Assembly (NCBI GenBank): GCA_029204225.1
Contig: CM055107.1
Span: forward strand, 3,414,706 to 3,478,705
Origin: Diphasiastrum complanatum
Taxonomy: Eukaryota; Streptophyta; Lycopodiopsida; Lycopodiales; Lycopodiaceae
Length of the DNA: 64,000 bases
Direction of reading: 5' to 3'
A model generated the notes under the pieces. The model searched no databases. It was not told the DNA's origin and worked only from the letters and a program-made list of their open reading frames with translations. The number at the start of each line of letters is the position of its first letter. The stretch's first letter is position 1. The translations under genes and the position numbers were made by a program. Below are positions 1-12,373 of this stretch, piece after piece.

Positions 1-108
1 TACGTGTGAGAAATCATTTGGTAGCAATGTTACTGCAGTATTGTACTCATTGGTAGTGTCTGAATTTGAGGGGTCTTACATGTGCCATGTTTTTCCTTTT
101 GCCAATAG

Positions 109-446
109 GTCCGATGTTGGCCAACATTGCAAGCCAGCTGCTCGCATTTGAGCGCTTCCAGTTTCCTTTCGATGGAGAGCAGAGTCGGCGGAGGGAGGAT
201 CAGCTGAGGCCCGTTACATGGTGGTGCATCCACGGGCGCAGCACAGGTGACCTGAGGCGATTGGCTGAGAGAGTCCTTGCACAGGACTGTTCTGCAGGAG
301 CTTGTGAGCGGAATTGGAGCACCTGGGCCTTGTATCACACGCAGAAGAGGAACAGGTTGTCCATCGAGCAGTGTAGGCGGTTGGTGTTTGTGAACACCAA
401 CGGCCGTATGCTGAGGCGCACACGAGGAGAGGGTCAGATGCTCGAG
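109..446 (+). CDS. hAT transposase, C-terminal dimerisation exon (partial gene)
   Basis: This exon encodes the hAT C-terminal dimerisation region that holds transposase subunits together. Diagnostic residues are WW..HG at about 216-233, LRRLAERVLAQ, then the CERNWST block, KRNRLS and LVFVNTNGRML up to about 413. An intron acceptor (CCAATAG) ends at 108 and a consensus donor (GAG|GTGAGT) follows 446. The upstream catalytic exons are outside the window. The reading frame is clean across the exon. That it belongs to the hAT superfamily is secure from the motif; activity cannot be judged. Confidence 0.8.
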
Positions 447-564
447 GTGAGTCACATCATCACCCCTTTTTTCTTGGTATGCTTTGGTGAATTGATTTGC
501 TTTCAAAATATGCAGTGAGTTGCACAATACCTGCCTAACAACAATGTATTGTTTTTGGTTGCAG

Positions 565-1340
565 GTGGACCCCGACACTTGCTTGGTGGATTCGATAGCT
601 GCTGCTCCTCGGGCACCACCCACACAGGAGGAGATGGATGATGAGATCCATAGAGAGCTCTACAGACAGGCACAGGCTGACGCACGGGCTTTACGGCGGC
701 AGAGGAGGACAGAGAGGCAGAGGGAGAGGCTGAGGAGGGAGATGACGAGGTCTCGGAGGGTGGAGAGATGCTCGGGGCACACTATGTGGAGGAGGAGGAG
801 TGGGTTGAGGGAGATACAGAGGAGGACGAGGAGATGTGGGCGGAGGCACAGGGGGATGACCTGGCTGACCTGCTAGTGGACCCTGATGCAGAGACAGAGG
901 AGGAGCCAACCATTCCTGCACGTAGGCCTAGGGGGAGACCTAGAGGTTCTAGGAGGGGGGGGCTGAGTACTCTTTTTGTAGACAGGAGTGGAGCATCACA
1001 GGCAGTCGTCGGCCAGGCATCATCACAGTGGGTAGGGCCATCCCAGGGCGTAGGGTTACGGCCACCTGACACACAGGCACGACGGAGTAGACACAGGGCT
1101 GGGGGCAGCCAGATGGGGGCCAGAGGAGGGGAGAGAGGCAGAGGCAGAGGCAGAGGTAGAGGCAGGGAGAGGGGGGTGGTCCAGAGCCAGGGCACGCAGC
1201 AGGGATCCAGAGCACGCAGCAGAGCCAGGGCCACACCACGACATATGGCTCCCTCCAGTTCCGATTCATCTGCGGACCCATGGGATCTGCAGTCCACAGA
1301 TTCGGATGATTTATCCTACCATGACTTTGACGAGCCTTAG
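565..1340 (+). pseudogene. hAT transposase C-terminal tail (acidic, AT-hook, RG-rich), frameshifted
   Basis: After the acceptor TTGCAG ending at 564, the frame reads VDPDTCLVDSIAAAP... in phase with the preceding exon, then a charged stretch. A frame change is needed between about 680 and 700: from there the open frame is 0 rather than +1 and gives a strongly acidic segment ([14 protein letters not shown]), an AT-hook-like core PRGRPRG near 918-945, and an RG-rich run ([13 protein letters not shown]) near 1135-1180, ending with a TAG at 1338-1340. A second copy at 32030-32590 keeps the same order. AT-hooks bind A/T-rich minor grooves; a role in recognising the subterminal repeats is inference. 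The frame change could be a mutation or an unrecognised intron. Confidence 0.55.
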
Positions 1341-1506
1341 CTATATAGTTTTCATTACGTTCATGGAACATCATTGTACCCCTTTTTGGTGCCATGTGGC
1401 CCGATATTATATATTATGATGATCCTATTCACAGCATTGTCGTGATTCAGTATTGTTCTTTGTGGTTTTAGTTCAGTAACTTCGGTTTTATGGTTTATGA
1501 TTTATG

Positions 1507-1822
<316 letters not shown>

Positions 1823-2260
1823 TATGGTTGTTTTGTCAAAAATTGTTTCATTTAAGGCTAAAGTTCAGAATGATTCAGCTAGGTTTTTGTTCAGCATGGT
1901 TTTAGTTCCGTTTGTTGTGAATCGTGATCAGAGAGAGATAGAGAGAGGGAGAATCAGAGAAAGGGAGATTCCTGCTATGTTCACTAGGAATGCCCCAATG
2001 TGTTCACTTTTTTTTATATGGGATGCAGCTTTAGCGTAAAGGGACCATCCTGCACCTGAAACAGTCGGCAAACTACACAATCATACTCCCCTCGATCAGA
2101 GCTTTCATCTGATACCCATATTGCACAAAAAAATTTCAAAAAAAAAAAAAAAAATTTCGATTCTACACGATTCTGGGAAAATCCCGAATCGGGATCGCGA
2201 TTCTGATCGCGATTTTGAATCGCGATTCGCGAATCGCGGTGCAACTATGCTTTCTAGCAA

Positions 2261-2352
2261 CTTAGACATTTGACGAACTTTTTTGCTTATTTATTTGTAC
2301 ATCTGTCTTAGACATTTGATGAACTTTTTTGCTTATTTATTTGTACATCTGT
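2261..2352. repeat. Two-copy tandem repeat, period 46 bp
   Basis: The unit beginning CTTAGACATTTGA and ending ACATCTGT occurs twice in a row (about 2261-2306 and 2307-2352) with one or two differences, directly beside the hAT terminus. From 2353 to about 2880 I see no gene or named repeat. Confidence 0.85.
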
Positions 2353-2879
2353 ATATGTGCAATCGTATTTTAGCCATATAAGCTTTTTCTTCTTCTTCTT
2401 AATTTCGACTAGAAAAATCATGCCTGTCACTCTTTCCATTACCATATCACCCTGGTGTCCCCATGTACTTCCTTCGTTCCACCTTCCACCACTAATGCCT
2501 TTGGTATACCATATCATGCCTATCTCATATCCATTTTCTTGGGTTTAGCTATAATATAGATATTGTGGACTTCTACTTGGATTTTGGGTACTGACATGTA
2601 CCATCGTGAAGTCTAGGTTGATCAGAGATTAGCTCTCATAACTCAGAGAAGAGTTTAGGCTTAGATAAGATGTAGATTCAACTATGAGAAAAATCATATT
2701 GACTCATCAAAAACTAGAATGAAGGAGAAAAATAACCTTGTTGATCTTTTGCATCTGCTTCTTAGTCTGACGAAGCTCCTTCTGTGTTGTCTCTTGAGTG
2801 TTAGACTGCTTTTGTTACCCTTAAGTGTCTTTTAGTTTTTGGCCCTCTTATTTGTCTTCTTGATTTTTCTCAACTTTTT

Positions 2880-3990
2880 TGTGTTGAAATTGATTCAAGT
2901 TTTCTTGGCTTAGGAGCTATTTTACGTCAAGCGGATGGTGTTATTGCTTATGAGTCTCGTCGTTTATGTTCTTATGAGCATTGTTATTCCACCCATGAAA
3001 AGGAACCGCTTGCTATTATACATGCTCATGTCATTACCTTTATCACGCTCTTTTTAAATTTTTTCCCAATCACCACTCTCTTGGTCACGATTCTTCTTTG
3101 GTGGTTGTGGATAGGTTTTCAAAATAAGCTCATTTCATTCCAGTCAAGAGTACTAATATTGCAGCTCAGTGTGGCCGCATATTTATTTGAGAGATCTTTT
3201 GTTTTCCAGCTTGCCTCATTCTATCCTCACCAATTTTTTGGATGAGCTGATGCGTATAAATGGGTATTCGAGTTCTTATGGGAAGTGCATATCATTCTTC
3301 TGTTGATGGTTAGTTTGAGGTTCTTAGCTGTATACTTGATGATTATCTATGTCATTTTGTTTCAACTCTGGGTATAGATTCGGATTAGCACTTGCTTGCT
3401 GAGTATAACGGTTTTGTAAGCTCTAGTACATGTGTTTCTCCATTTCTTTTGGCACACTATTACTCTCTGCTACTTCCACCTAATGATGCTCCAGTGGCAG
3501 ATGCCTCTTTTCTCTCAAGTGCATGTGTTGTTACTACTCGAGCTACTATCCATTTATAGACGACGTAGTAGCCATATAAATCTTCTATGGATTAGCATTG
3601 TTGTTATGTTGAATTTGCATTTGAGTTTTGCTTGACATTGCTTTGTTCAAGGCCAAACTTCCACTGAAAAGCTTGCTCCACAAGAATATTGCTTTTTTAG
3701 ATTCTATAGTGTGTTGATTTGGTTACATATCGTCTTTAGTTACCTTCGATGACACATGTCTATGACATTTTCCATGTGAGCTTGCTACTACTTGCTATTG
3801 GAGACACTATACCTCGTTGCGATACACCTCTACAGGATCCAAATCTTGCTGCTATTCTTCAGGTACGCCGTCAGTATGGTCGACGTTGTTGGCAGGTTCA
3901 ATTTCTGGTTTAGTGGGATGGTTGTCCTCTTGACGAGGCTACTTGGGAGACCCTTTATGTTTTTCTCACACTCCTTTACTTCACTTTCAA
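2880..3990 (+). pseudogene. Decayed Ty3/gypsy pol (RNase H, integrase, chromodomain-like end)
   Basis: Fragments in the right order on the + strand identify a dead gypsy pol. The RNase H region near 2885-3030 reads GAILRQADGVIAYESR..., then a Y-S-T-H-E-K-E block. The integrase region near 3085-3420 has VVVDRFSK*AHFIP.KSTN and an S-A-Y-H-S-S-V-D-G-Q block. Near 3800-3980 there is DTIPRCDTPLQDP... and the chromodomain-like end WDGCPLDEATWE. Frames change repeatedly and stops are frequent. No LTRs were recognised. Confidence 0.7.
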
Positions 3991-4324
3991 ATGATTCTAT
4001 GGCTTCAAACTTGTTCCTATGCCTTTTTCTTGAGAAGGCCTTGATGGATTTGCTATCAATATAATGAGCATAACTTCCTTGTCTCCAATCCTCTATGATA
4101 CTTCATCCGAACCATAATTGCGCCAAAGCTGCACTCAACATTTTGGAACGTGTTTCAAAATGAGTTCCGAAAGTGTTCTTTGATTTTTCCCTTGAACAGT
4201 ATTCTAGAACGTTTTTTTTTTTGCTTGGCAATTTGCACATCAAGAAGTTTCTCTACCTATGGACACCCTAAAAGGGAAGTAGAAAGCCTTAGGTTAAGCT
4301 AAAATCAATGCCACAAATTTGAGT

Positions 4325-4660
4325 AAAGTTATAGACTTGGATCTATAGATATTGTATGAATGAAGCACAAATGATTATAAAAGACACAATCAATCAATCC
4401 CCCATAGGAATGGCCAATAGCATATGATATAACCAATGGCTAAAGCCCTACAAGCAGTAGTAGAGGACTAATCTACCTAATGACTACAGAAGACTAAATC
4501 AGATCATAAGCTATCTAATGAGCAAATCACAGGCCTACATATATTATCTAGAGGCCTTAGTGGAACCTTTTAGGAGATTAGGGCAACTTAGGGTACTTGG
4601 GTCCCATAAGGACATGCCCATGATGGTAATGGCCCAGTACCTAAGGGTATACTAGTTAGG
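4325..4660. repeat. LTR-like fragment related to 35207-35310
   Basis: About 100 bases here (roughly 4338-4440, including AGACACAATCAA and GGAATGGCCAA) match the start of the LTR at 35207-35310 with scattered differences. No PBS or coding region adjoins it, so this is probably a solo or broken LTR. The remaining sequence from about 4000 to 6394 shows no gene I can support. Confidence 0.45.
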
Positions 4661-6394
4661 TAGTCCCATTATATAGCTGGTAAGCTAAGGCTTCTCGTTG
4701 CAAGCTCCTTGTGCTTGTTTGCACAAAGTTCTTAATCATTTTTTTTATCATGTAGTTCTTTCTAGTTCTTATGCAGATCCGTGAGTTTGTTAATGGCCAG
4801 AGATTTGACAATTATATGAAACTTGAAGAAGTTTATGAAACTCATTCCATCCTGGGTTCATTTTGGGGCTTTAATGTGCAAGAAGCCTTTGAACCTTGAT
4901 TCCTTGTTGCAATGAGTTTGAGAGGATTGTGAGTCACCCAAAAAACCAGCTTTTAGAACCCTTAAGTCTAGCAACTCAAGGCATCAAGTTCTAATATCTG
5001 GATACACCTAACAAGCCATATGGTGAACATGACATCACGACTCTTCATTAGTGTATCATCTAGTCATTACCCTCCAGTTAGGAAATGAGTCAAATTTCAC
5101 ACCCCACTAAGGCTCCCCTTCTCTCAACCTTGAGCTTTAATGCCAAATACAGAACAAATCTATTCAATCCAAGCACATGGTCCATCAGGACCAATAGGAA
5201 AGTTGCTTCAACTAATTTACACTTTTGATATTGCACCAAACTCGTAGCTATATGACTCAAGACTGGATGAACACCACAAACATAAAAAGCTCCATTCCCT
5301 AATGAGAAGCAATGAGTGAAGGGATCCAGAAAGACCTATAGGAGGTTTTTACCTGAATCTCTAAATTTTTTTTTTCAGGCAAACAACTTCCAATTGGTAA
5401 TACAACTATAATATGAACGATGCATACTTATAACTATAGAGTATAGACAAACAATCATTGCTAAAAGACTTGGGACTTTTTCTTATTGTTATGACCAAAT
5501 TTCAATTTGTTTTCAAAACTTTTTGCAACTGAAACTTCATAGAAAAGGCCATCTATGAGTTAAGTATTTCATGTTTCTAGCTAAATTATCTAGGCAAAAT
5601 ATTCTTCCATCAAGCTATCTTTAGAGCCAGCCAGCTACCATGAAAAAAAATAGCCAGGTTTGTAGTATGAAATATTAGTCAATTGCTCTTTCAAAAGCTT
5701 TCTATCTTGATAATAACCCATCTTAATTTTCTATATGCATATGAGTTTTGCATTGTTTGCTAGTGCATTTTTTTTCCATATATGGGCAATTTGTTTAAAA
5801 TTTTCTAGGGCTTTATGATGAGAAATCTTGAAGAAGTCGTAGGCTTTATTCGAGAATCATGATGCAATGTATTTGATAAGATCAATAGGTTTTATGAGAA
5901 ATCTGGCTACCATGTAGTATTGTCATTCTGTTGATTGTTGTAAAGAATTATTCTGGAATGTGTAGTAGGATTATCATTTTGAGTGGAATATAGTTGCAAC
6001 TTGATGAAGTCAAATTGTGTATTGACCGTGTAGAATTCAAACAATACATCTGAATGACCTGCCATGAATGTGGGATTCAGGTTGTAACAATAACTACCTT
6101 TGCAATGTAATGAGTTTCTTTGAGCTAAAACAGCAGTGAGTTGATTTGACAAGAAATTCAACCTTCTGAATAAGGGATAAAAGGAAAGGCCATCAGCGCT
6201 TGGACCTTCAAGCCTATGGAACTGAACTTAATGTACCATTGCCATTTTTTAATTCAAGACAAACGTGATTGGTGAAACAAACCTAACATAGTGCTTTGTC
6301 GACGGTTATGATCTTGAATGTGGAAGTTTTTATGACAGAATATTGGTGGAAAAGAAAACCGACCATTGCTTGATACTGGGCTCTTTGATGGCAG

Positions 6395-6729
6395 TTTGCA
6401 GAAAGTCAAGGATGACTTGATGCTGCTAGTATGTAGTCGAACTTGAATTCATTTTAACATTTGACATCTATTTCGTGCAAATTTCAATATTGATTCATGG
6501 TTTTAGTCATATCAACCTTGTGACATTCCAACTTTGTCTTTAGACAGCTCAAGTCGCAAGCAAGGCAGATCGCACAGCTTTGGATGATGTAAACTTTAGA
6601 GTAGTCCTCCTTGATGGCCAAAATCAGCTAAAGGGAACAACAAGCTTTGGGGATAATCAAATGAATGAAGATGGTGGAAGTGGTTATAAGGAAAATCAAG
6701 CTGATGAGTCTCCTCTCAAGTACCTCAAG
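6395..6729 (+). CDS. DUF4795-like gene, exons at 6395/6402-6428 and 6544-6729
   Basis: The first exon is very short: acceptor AG at 6393-6394 (or CAG at 6399-6401), coding [11 protein letters not shown], donor GTATGT at 6429. The second follows the acceptor CTTTAG at 6543 and codes [20 protein letters not shown]..., 62 codons, to a weak donor AAG|GTGGCT at 6729. Both are phase 0. The coil [11 protein letters not shown] continues naturally into TAQVASKAD, which supports the splice. The acidic Asn/Gly stretch around [12 protein letters not shown] looks like a loop. Confidence 0.6.
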
Positions 6730-9700
6730 GTGGCTCAACTTCAAAGTTTTCTATTATTGTGCAAAGGCATACTTAAGTTCCTTGCCTAAATTTTTTTAAA
6801 GCAATGAATGAGAAATGACTTGGCCATCAATACTATTTTCCCTAACATTCAACTGATTTTGCTACAACGTTTTTGTACTTGATGTTCGAAATCGTTTAAA
6901 TCAAGCAGCTGTTGAGTGTACAATGAGGAACACATCTATGCATAGAAGCATAGAATTAATGAACCGTGGGCGGTTCACCACGGTTCTGAGAACCGTACAA
7001 TGAACCGTATGGTTCTCAATTTTTTTTGTCCAGAATCGTGGTGAACCATGTTGTTATTAATTAATTAATTAATTTTTTATTTTTTCTAGTTCATTTTTTA
7101 TCAAACATTAATTAATTAATTAATTAATTATTTATGATGAACCGTATCACGGTTCATGAACCGTGGTACGGTTCACCCCACGGTTCTCAGACCCCACATT
7201 TCTGAGAACCGTGGGTACTATGCATAGAAGTTACAGTAGAACTTTGGTAACTATTTTTTGCTATGAATTGTTTTTCAACTCTCTTGTGGGTGGATCGCAT
7301 TGAACTTAGATTGAAATTTGTAGTTATATAGTGAGTTTCTTTTGATAAAATCATAGACCTTGTGCACACTGAAGTGTTTTACAAATCGAAACATTATTGA
7401 TCACTGAAGTCATATCCATCACATTATAAGGCAAAAAACCTTAATTATCCATTCGAACGATGTCTCACTATGAAAAGTAGACAACTAGCTTAAATCAAAT
7501 TTTGTTCAATTGGATACAGACACTTTGCATTTTTTATTATACGATTGATAGGTTACTATTAATCCTTTTTGACTAGCAAAGAGGTTTGAGAAGATCTTAT
7601 TCGAAAATTGTTGCAAATATTGTTTGTATGTTGAAATGTGAATCATGGGTTTTGCTTGTGTTATGTTGTGATTGATTTGAGACGAAGCAATACTTATCTT
7701 TCTATGATCTATTTAGTGGTGAAATCGCATTAATTGGAGAAATTGAACCTTTGTGATGATGCACCATTGACCATTGATATGAGCTTTACTGTTGTAAGTT
7801 TATGTAAGCACTGGTGATTGACATAGCACTATTGAGTGTTGGGTATATAAACATTGCATGACCTTGTTACGAGGGCAAGGAAGACAAACTTTTATTGTTG
7901 GATTATGAGACGATGTTAATTCCGCAGCATAGAAGGATAACATAGAGAACATGTTGCATCGTTCTGAAACTACATGAATACTGATATGTAGCATGCAAAC
8001 CTATAGAGAGGTGCACTAGTTTTTCAACTGATTGTGAAAGAGGTTCTCTAAGTGTCTCAAGGATTTATGTATTGCTTTCTTCAAAAAGCAACGAGGAGTT
8101 CCTTCATATGGGCCAAAGACTCCTCAGACTTATGATGAATGTGTAGCTAATGATGACTCGTTCTGACTAGCATTGTTGGAGAGAGGCTGAAATATGCCTA
8201 AAGATGAATAGAAAGAATATAATATCAACTTGCAGGAAACAAAGCACGACTGCAACTAGAAGCCAATTGCTTTTTAATGAGGCTTGAGGCGTCACAACTT
8301 CAATTGCTTGGAGCCATTTGTGCCCTATTTGTGAGGAAGACACCTGCATTAACTGTTGTAATGACAACCTTATGCCATGGAGAATTGTGGTTAGCGTCAT
8401 TTAATAGACATGAACCCATACATACCACATGTGACAGAAGCTCTAGCAGACCTGCATTCATACTGAATTACAGTTGTTTGGCTACTTATAGTGTCATAGT
8501 GCCCGAATTAGGGCAAGGTGTATAAGTGTGATCGTTGATGTTTTTGCTATCGGGTACCTACCACCATGTTTAAAGTTTCAAAATCAATTTGGAAATGCTC
8601 TTCAATCTTCTATAGTTATAAGTTCTAAATGCTAGGCATTGAGGCCAGTGATTTGAACCTTGATCAGGTACTTGCTGCTGTGTTTCAGAACAATTTTGAA
8701 GAGCTCCTTAACCTTCTTAGTCTATGACTTATAACAATGAGCACTAAAGCCATTGAGCACTTAGAATTTGTGATTAAGGAATCAACAATTAGGAAATAGG
8801 GTCCGATTCTATAATCAGTGTATGTCATGTATGATGTGACCACTAACTTGTTTTGAACCTTGCTTAGAAACTAAGTGTTAAATCTAATATCACTAATCAA
8901 TCATCAATAAGTTGTACCCTTAGACCTACTACTAAGTATTTTTGAGGAGCGCCTGATTTCAATCTTTTTAAGCCATTTAGCACTCAACATTCAAGTTGAT
9001 GGTTCAAACTAGCTTAGGCGAATCAAACACGATTTGAACCTACCCGTGAAACAACTGATTGTAAAAAACAATTGCCCAAGCTACTTTTAAAATCTCGTGT
9101 ATACAGATAAACTATCTTGGAGTTTAGCGCTTTGATTTGCGGGGTACACTATTTATATCCAAATCATGAACCAGTAACTTTTTTTTCCAACAAAGCCTAC
9201 CGTTGATAGTGGCACTACAATGACCCAAGCTCTTTTGTCAAAAGCAAATTAATCAACTTTATGGATCAGGCCAGTGGTAACATTGATTGGCGATATGATG
9301 ACATGAAATACAAACTGTGAGACCTTTGTTTAGAGCAATGATGGAAAGAGACATGAAAAACCATGAAATCAAACTTTTAGTGGTTAGTGAAGAAGTTCAC
9401 TTTTGAGAAAAATAGATCAGCCTCAAATATGCGACTTCCTTGTAGGTACCTTAAAAAGGTGGGACCAGCTCATTCCATGTGTTAGGTGTGAAGACAAGTT
9501 TTAACAATGCATAGTAGAGGAATCGATACAAAAAATATTTTTAAAGATAATCGAGGATATATCAATGAAGCTCTCACTTTGGAAAGTAAGAGAAAATAAT
9601 ATCTTTTTGGAATAAAAGATATCTTCAATATTCGTATTGTCTTTGAAGAACATTTTATATGCAATGGAAACATATGAAACATCTTCAATTGTTCCTATAT

Positions 9701-12305
9701 CAGATTGGAAGAATTCAAGGATTGGATCCTCGTATCAAATTTTTACTCTATATTGTAGTGCATACCTTAGTATAGTTAAGTCCATATGAATCAATGCAGT
9801 GAAGTTCCCATCATGAGAGCGCATAGTATATGACAATCTTTTAACTTCATGATGATCATTTCAACCAACTAGATCAACCCATAGACGATTGATCAATCTC
9901 TTGAGTAGGTTGTTGATGAACTTCATGTATAGACAATAAAGAATCCTAGGAGGTCACGTGTCGCCAATAGGATTGTGCTTGATTGGGACCCACTTGCACT
10001 ATGTTTATATAGATAGAGGTGGGGTATCTCTTTGCCATTCATTCACTCTACCGGAGATTAGGTGGATGGAGAGCACGTGCAAGCCAGGATGTATCTCCAG
10101 GCCAGGAGATGTGTGCTAGGGGGAGCTGTGAGCGATGGCTGGTTGTATGGGACATCGGTTATCATTGGAGGCTTAACCTGGCATTACGGTGTCAGTAACT
10201 CCAGTGCATGGGTGTTGGGTTGGCAATGACCCTATGGATGAGTGGATACGGTGCATTATCACTTGTATGGGGTGTGCGCTAACCTTCATAGCTATCGAAG
10301 ATCTAGGGAATAATAACAGTGGTATCAGAGCCGCTGATTTCTATGCGAAGGTGCACTTGTTTTTGTTTTAGCGGTTATGTTTATTCTTCTATAAAATGTG
10401 GTTAAATTATTGTTTTTTGAACTTGCATTTCAGGGTTAGATTTCCTTGAAATTTTTTTGAGAAACAAGCTTTTAAAATGCTGGTTCAGCCTTTTATTGAG
10501 CTAGTTGGCAGAAATATGCTTGGGAAGTAAAATTGGTCTTTAAGCTGTTAAAGCTAATTTTCCCAAAGTAAAGATGCATATATATCTTAACTTCAATTTA
10601 ATTTAGGAAGGGGGGGGGGGGATTCATGTTTTATTGAGATACCTTTCTCAAAGCCTCTTGTATATCTTGAATTAAAATTCTACAGCCATAAGAAGGTTCT
10701 TATCATATGTTAAAGCTTTTATTTAAATAAAAGCATATGTTACGTTTAATAGTTGGGGTTAACTTTGAAAGATAAGTTAACTTTCAACAAAAAAAAAGAG
10801 TTGAGATGTTTTGGCACACTGGCTGTCTTGTCCCGTGCGCCAGCTTTCTTGCATCCTACAGGTACCTTAATTAATAGCTGGTAGCTAAATTAATACCTGC
10901 AGGTACTTAATTAGTAGCCTTTTTTTTGAAAGGGGAAGGCACAGCGTGCCTGTGGCCTGCACCGCCCTCTCAAACACCTTTTTCAAAACTTTTTTTTCAT
11001 ACATATACACTTCTGGAAAGGGGTGATGTACTTTGGTACTAAATCCCTTGTACTTGTACCTGCGTGACAAAATGCGCAAAAGGAAGTGCCTAGTTTCTCC
11101 CTTTCCTTTACTAAAATTCAAAATAAAATTATAAGCTTAAAAGTTAAGCTTGCAACAAAGTTGAAAAGGTTTGCTATGGCAAACAAAAGAGCCCGTCGCA
11201 AAGAGCCGTACCGCCTCCTCCACTCTGCGTACCTGCAAGCTTCATGGGAAAGTGCACCTCCTTGGAGAAATTATATAGGATAGGGATGTGGGGTGGGGTT
11301 GTTGTAGAAAAATTGTTCAGGTGGTATGGATTGCCAAACGATATTGTTAGTGATCGAGATTCTAAGTTCACTAGCATGTTCTGGCAAGCAGCCTTTGAAA
11401 GATTGGAAACCACTAATAGTCTCTTGTCTTTGCATCACCGAATCCCATCAGATTGAATGTGTCAACCAGTCTATGGAAGATATGCTTCGTGCATATGTTT
11501 CCAGACTTAGATCGGGATCCCAATGGTTGAGTTTGCATACAATAGTAGGAAGCATTCTGCCACCAAATTTAGTCCTTTTATGCTTTTTGCTTTCAGCCTC
11601 ATTCCCCTATTTTTGGGTGGTCCTTTTAAGATTGTAAATACAATTAATCGTTCTGCCTATCGAATAGATCTTTCATTAGGAACAACAACTCATCATGTGT
11701 TCCATGGGAGTCGTTTAAAAGAACGACTTGGTAAGGCTTTCATTTTCAAGCAAATGATCATATCAAATTGACCCATATCATGAATGGCATCTTTATCGTC
11801 ACTTTGTTCCTCAAACCACGTCCACGATCATTTTGATCCTCAAATTGATCTATTTGAATCTTCGTGCTAAATACAATGATCTTATGAATCGATTTGCTCT
11901 TTACTTTTCATCTAGATTGCTTCTCATGCTCAAATTGCCTTTGATCTAATCCCATTGGATAAGATTGTGTTGAATTGTGTTTGTTGTTCATCGTGCTCTT
12001 GTATTGTTAGGCCCTACCTTACTCCAACAAAACTAGTGACCAGGTGGGTTAGGTGACCACTAGCAACAGACACGACTCACACCCTAGTCTAGGCACCTGA
12101 TGATATTATAGGTCCTTGGGTGTGTCACTGTAGGTGACTTGATGAAGATGCACATGCCACCAATCATGTGGTGGATGTGTAGATCCAATGCGCAACTAAC
12201 CAAGTCAACCTGTGGAGGCCCGCGGGCAATGGCTATGATTATGTAGTTGGAGGCTAGAGCGGACTAGAGGGCTACATAGGCGTGAGGGAGAATGGGTGGC
12301 AGTTC

Positions 12306-12373
<68 letters not shown>

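Noticed and set aside
4777-4897. Possible extra upstream exon of the DUF4795-like gene (IREFVNGQRFDNYMKLEEV...)
   Set aside because: A good acceptor (ATGCAG) precedes it, but it ends in a stop with no usable donor and shows no coil unit.
8230-8525. Open frame of about 95 codons with a Cys-rich alternative frame ([13 protein letters not shown])
   Set aside because: The Cys spacing matches no zinc finger I can name, the frame has no splice context, and stops follow directly.
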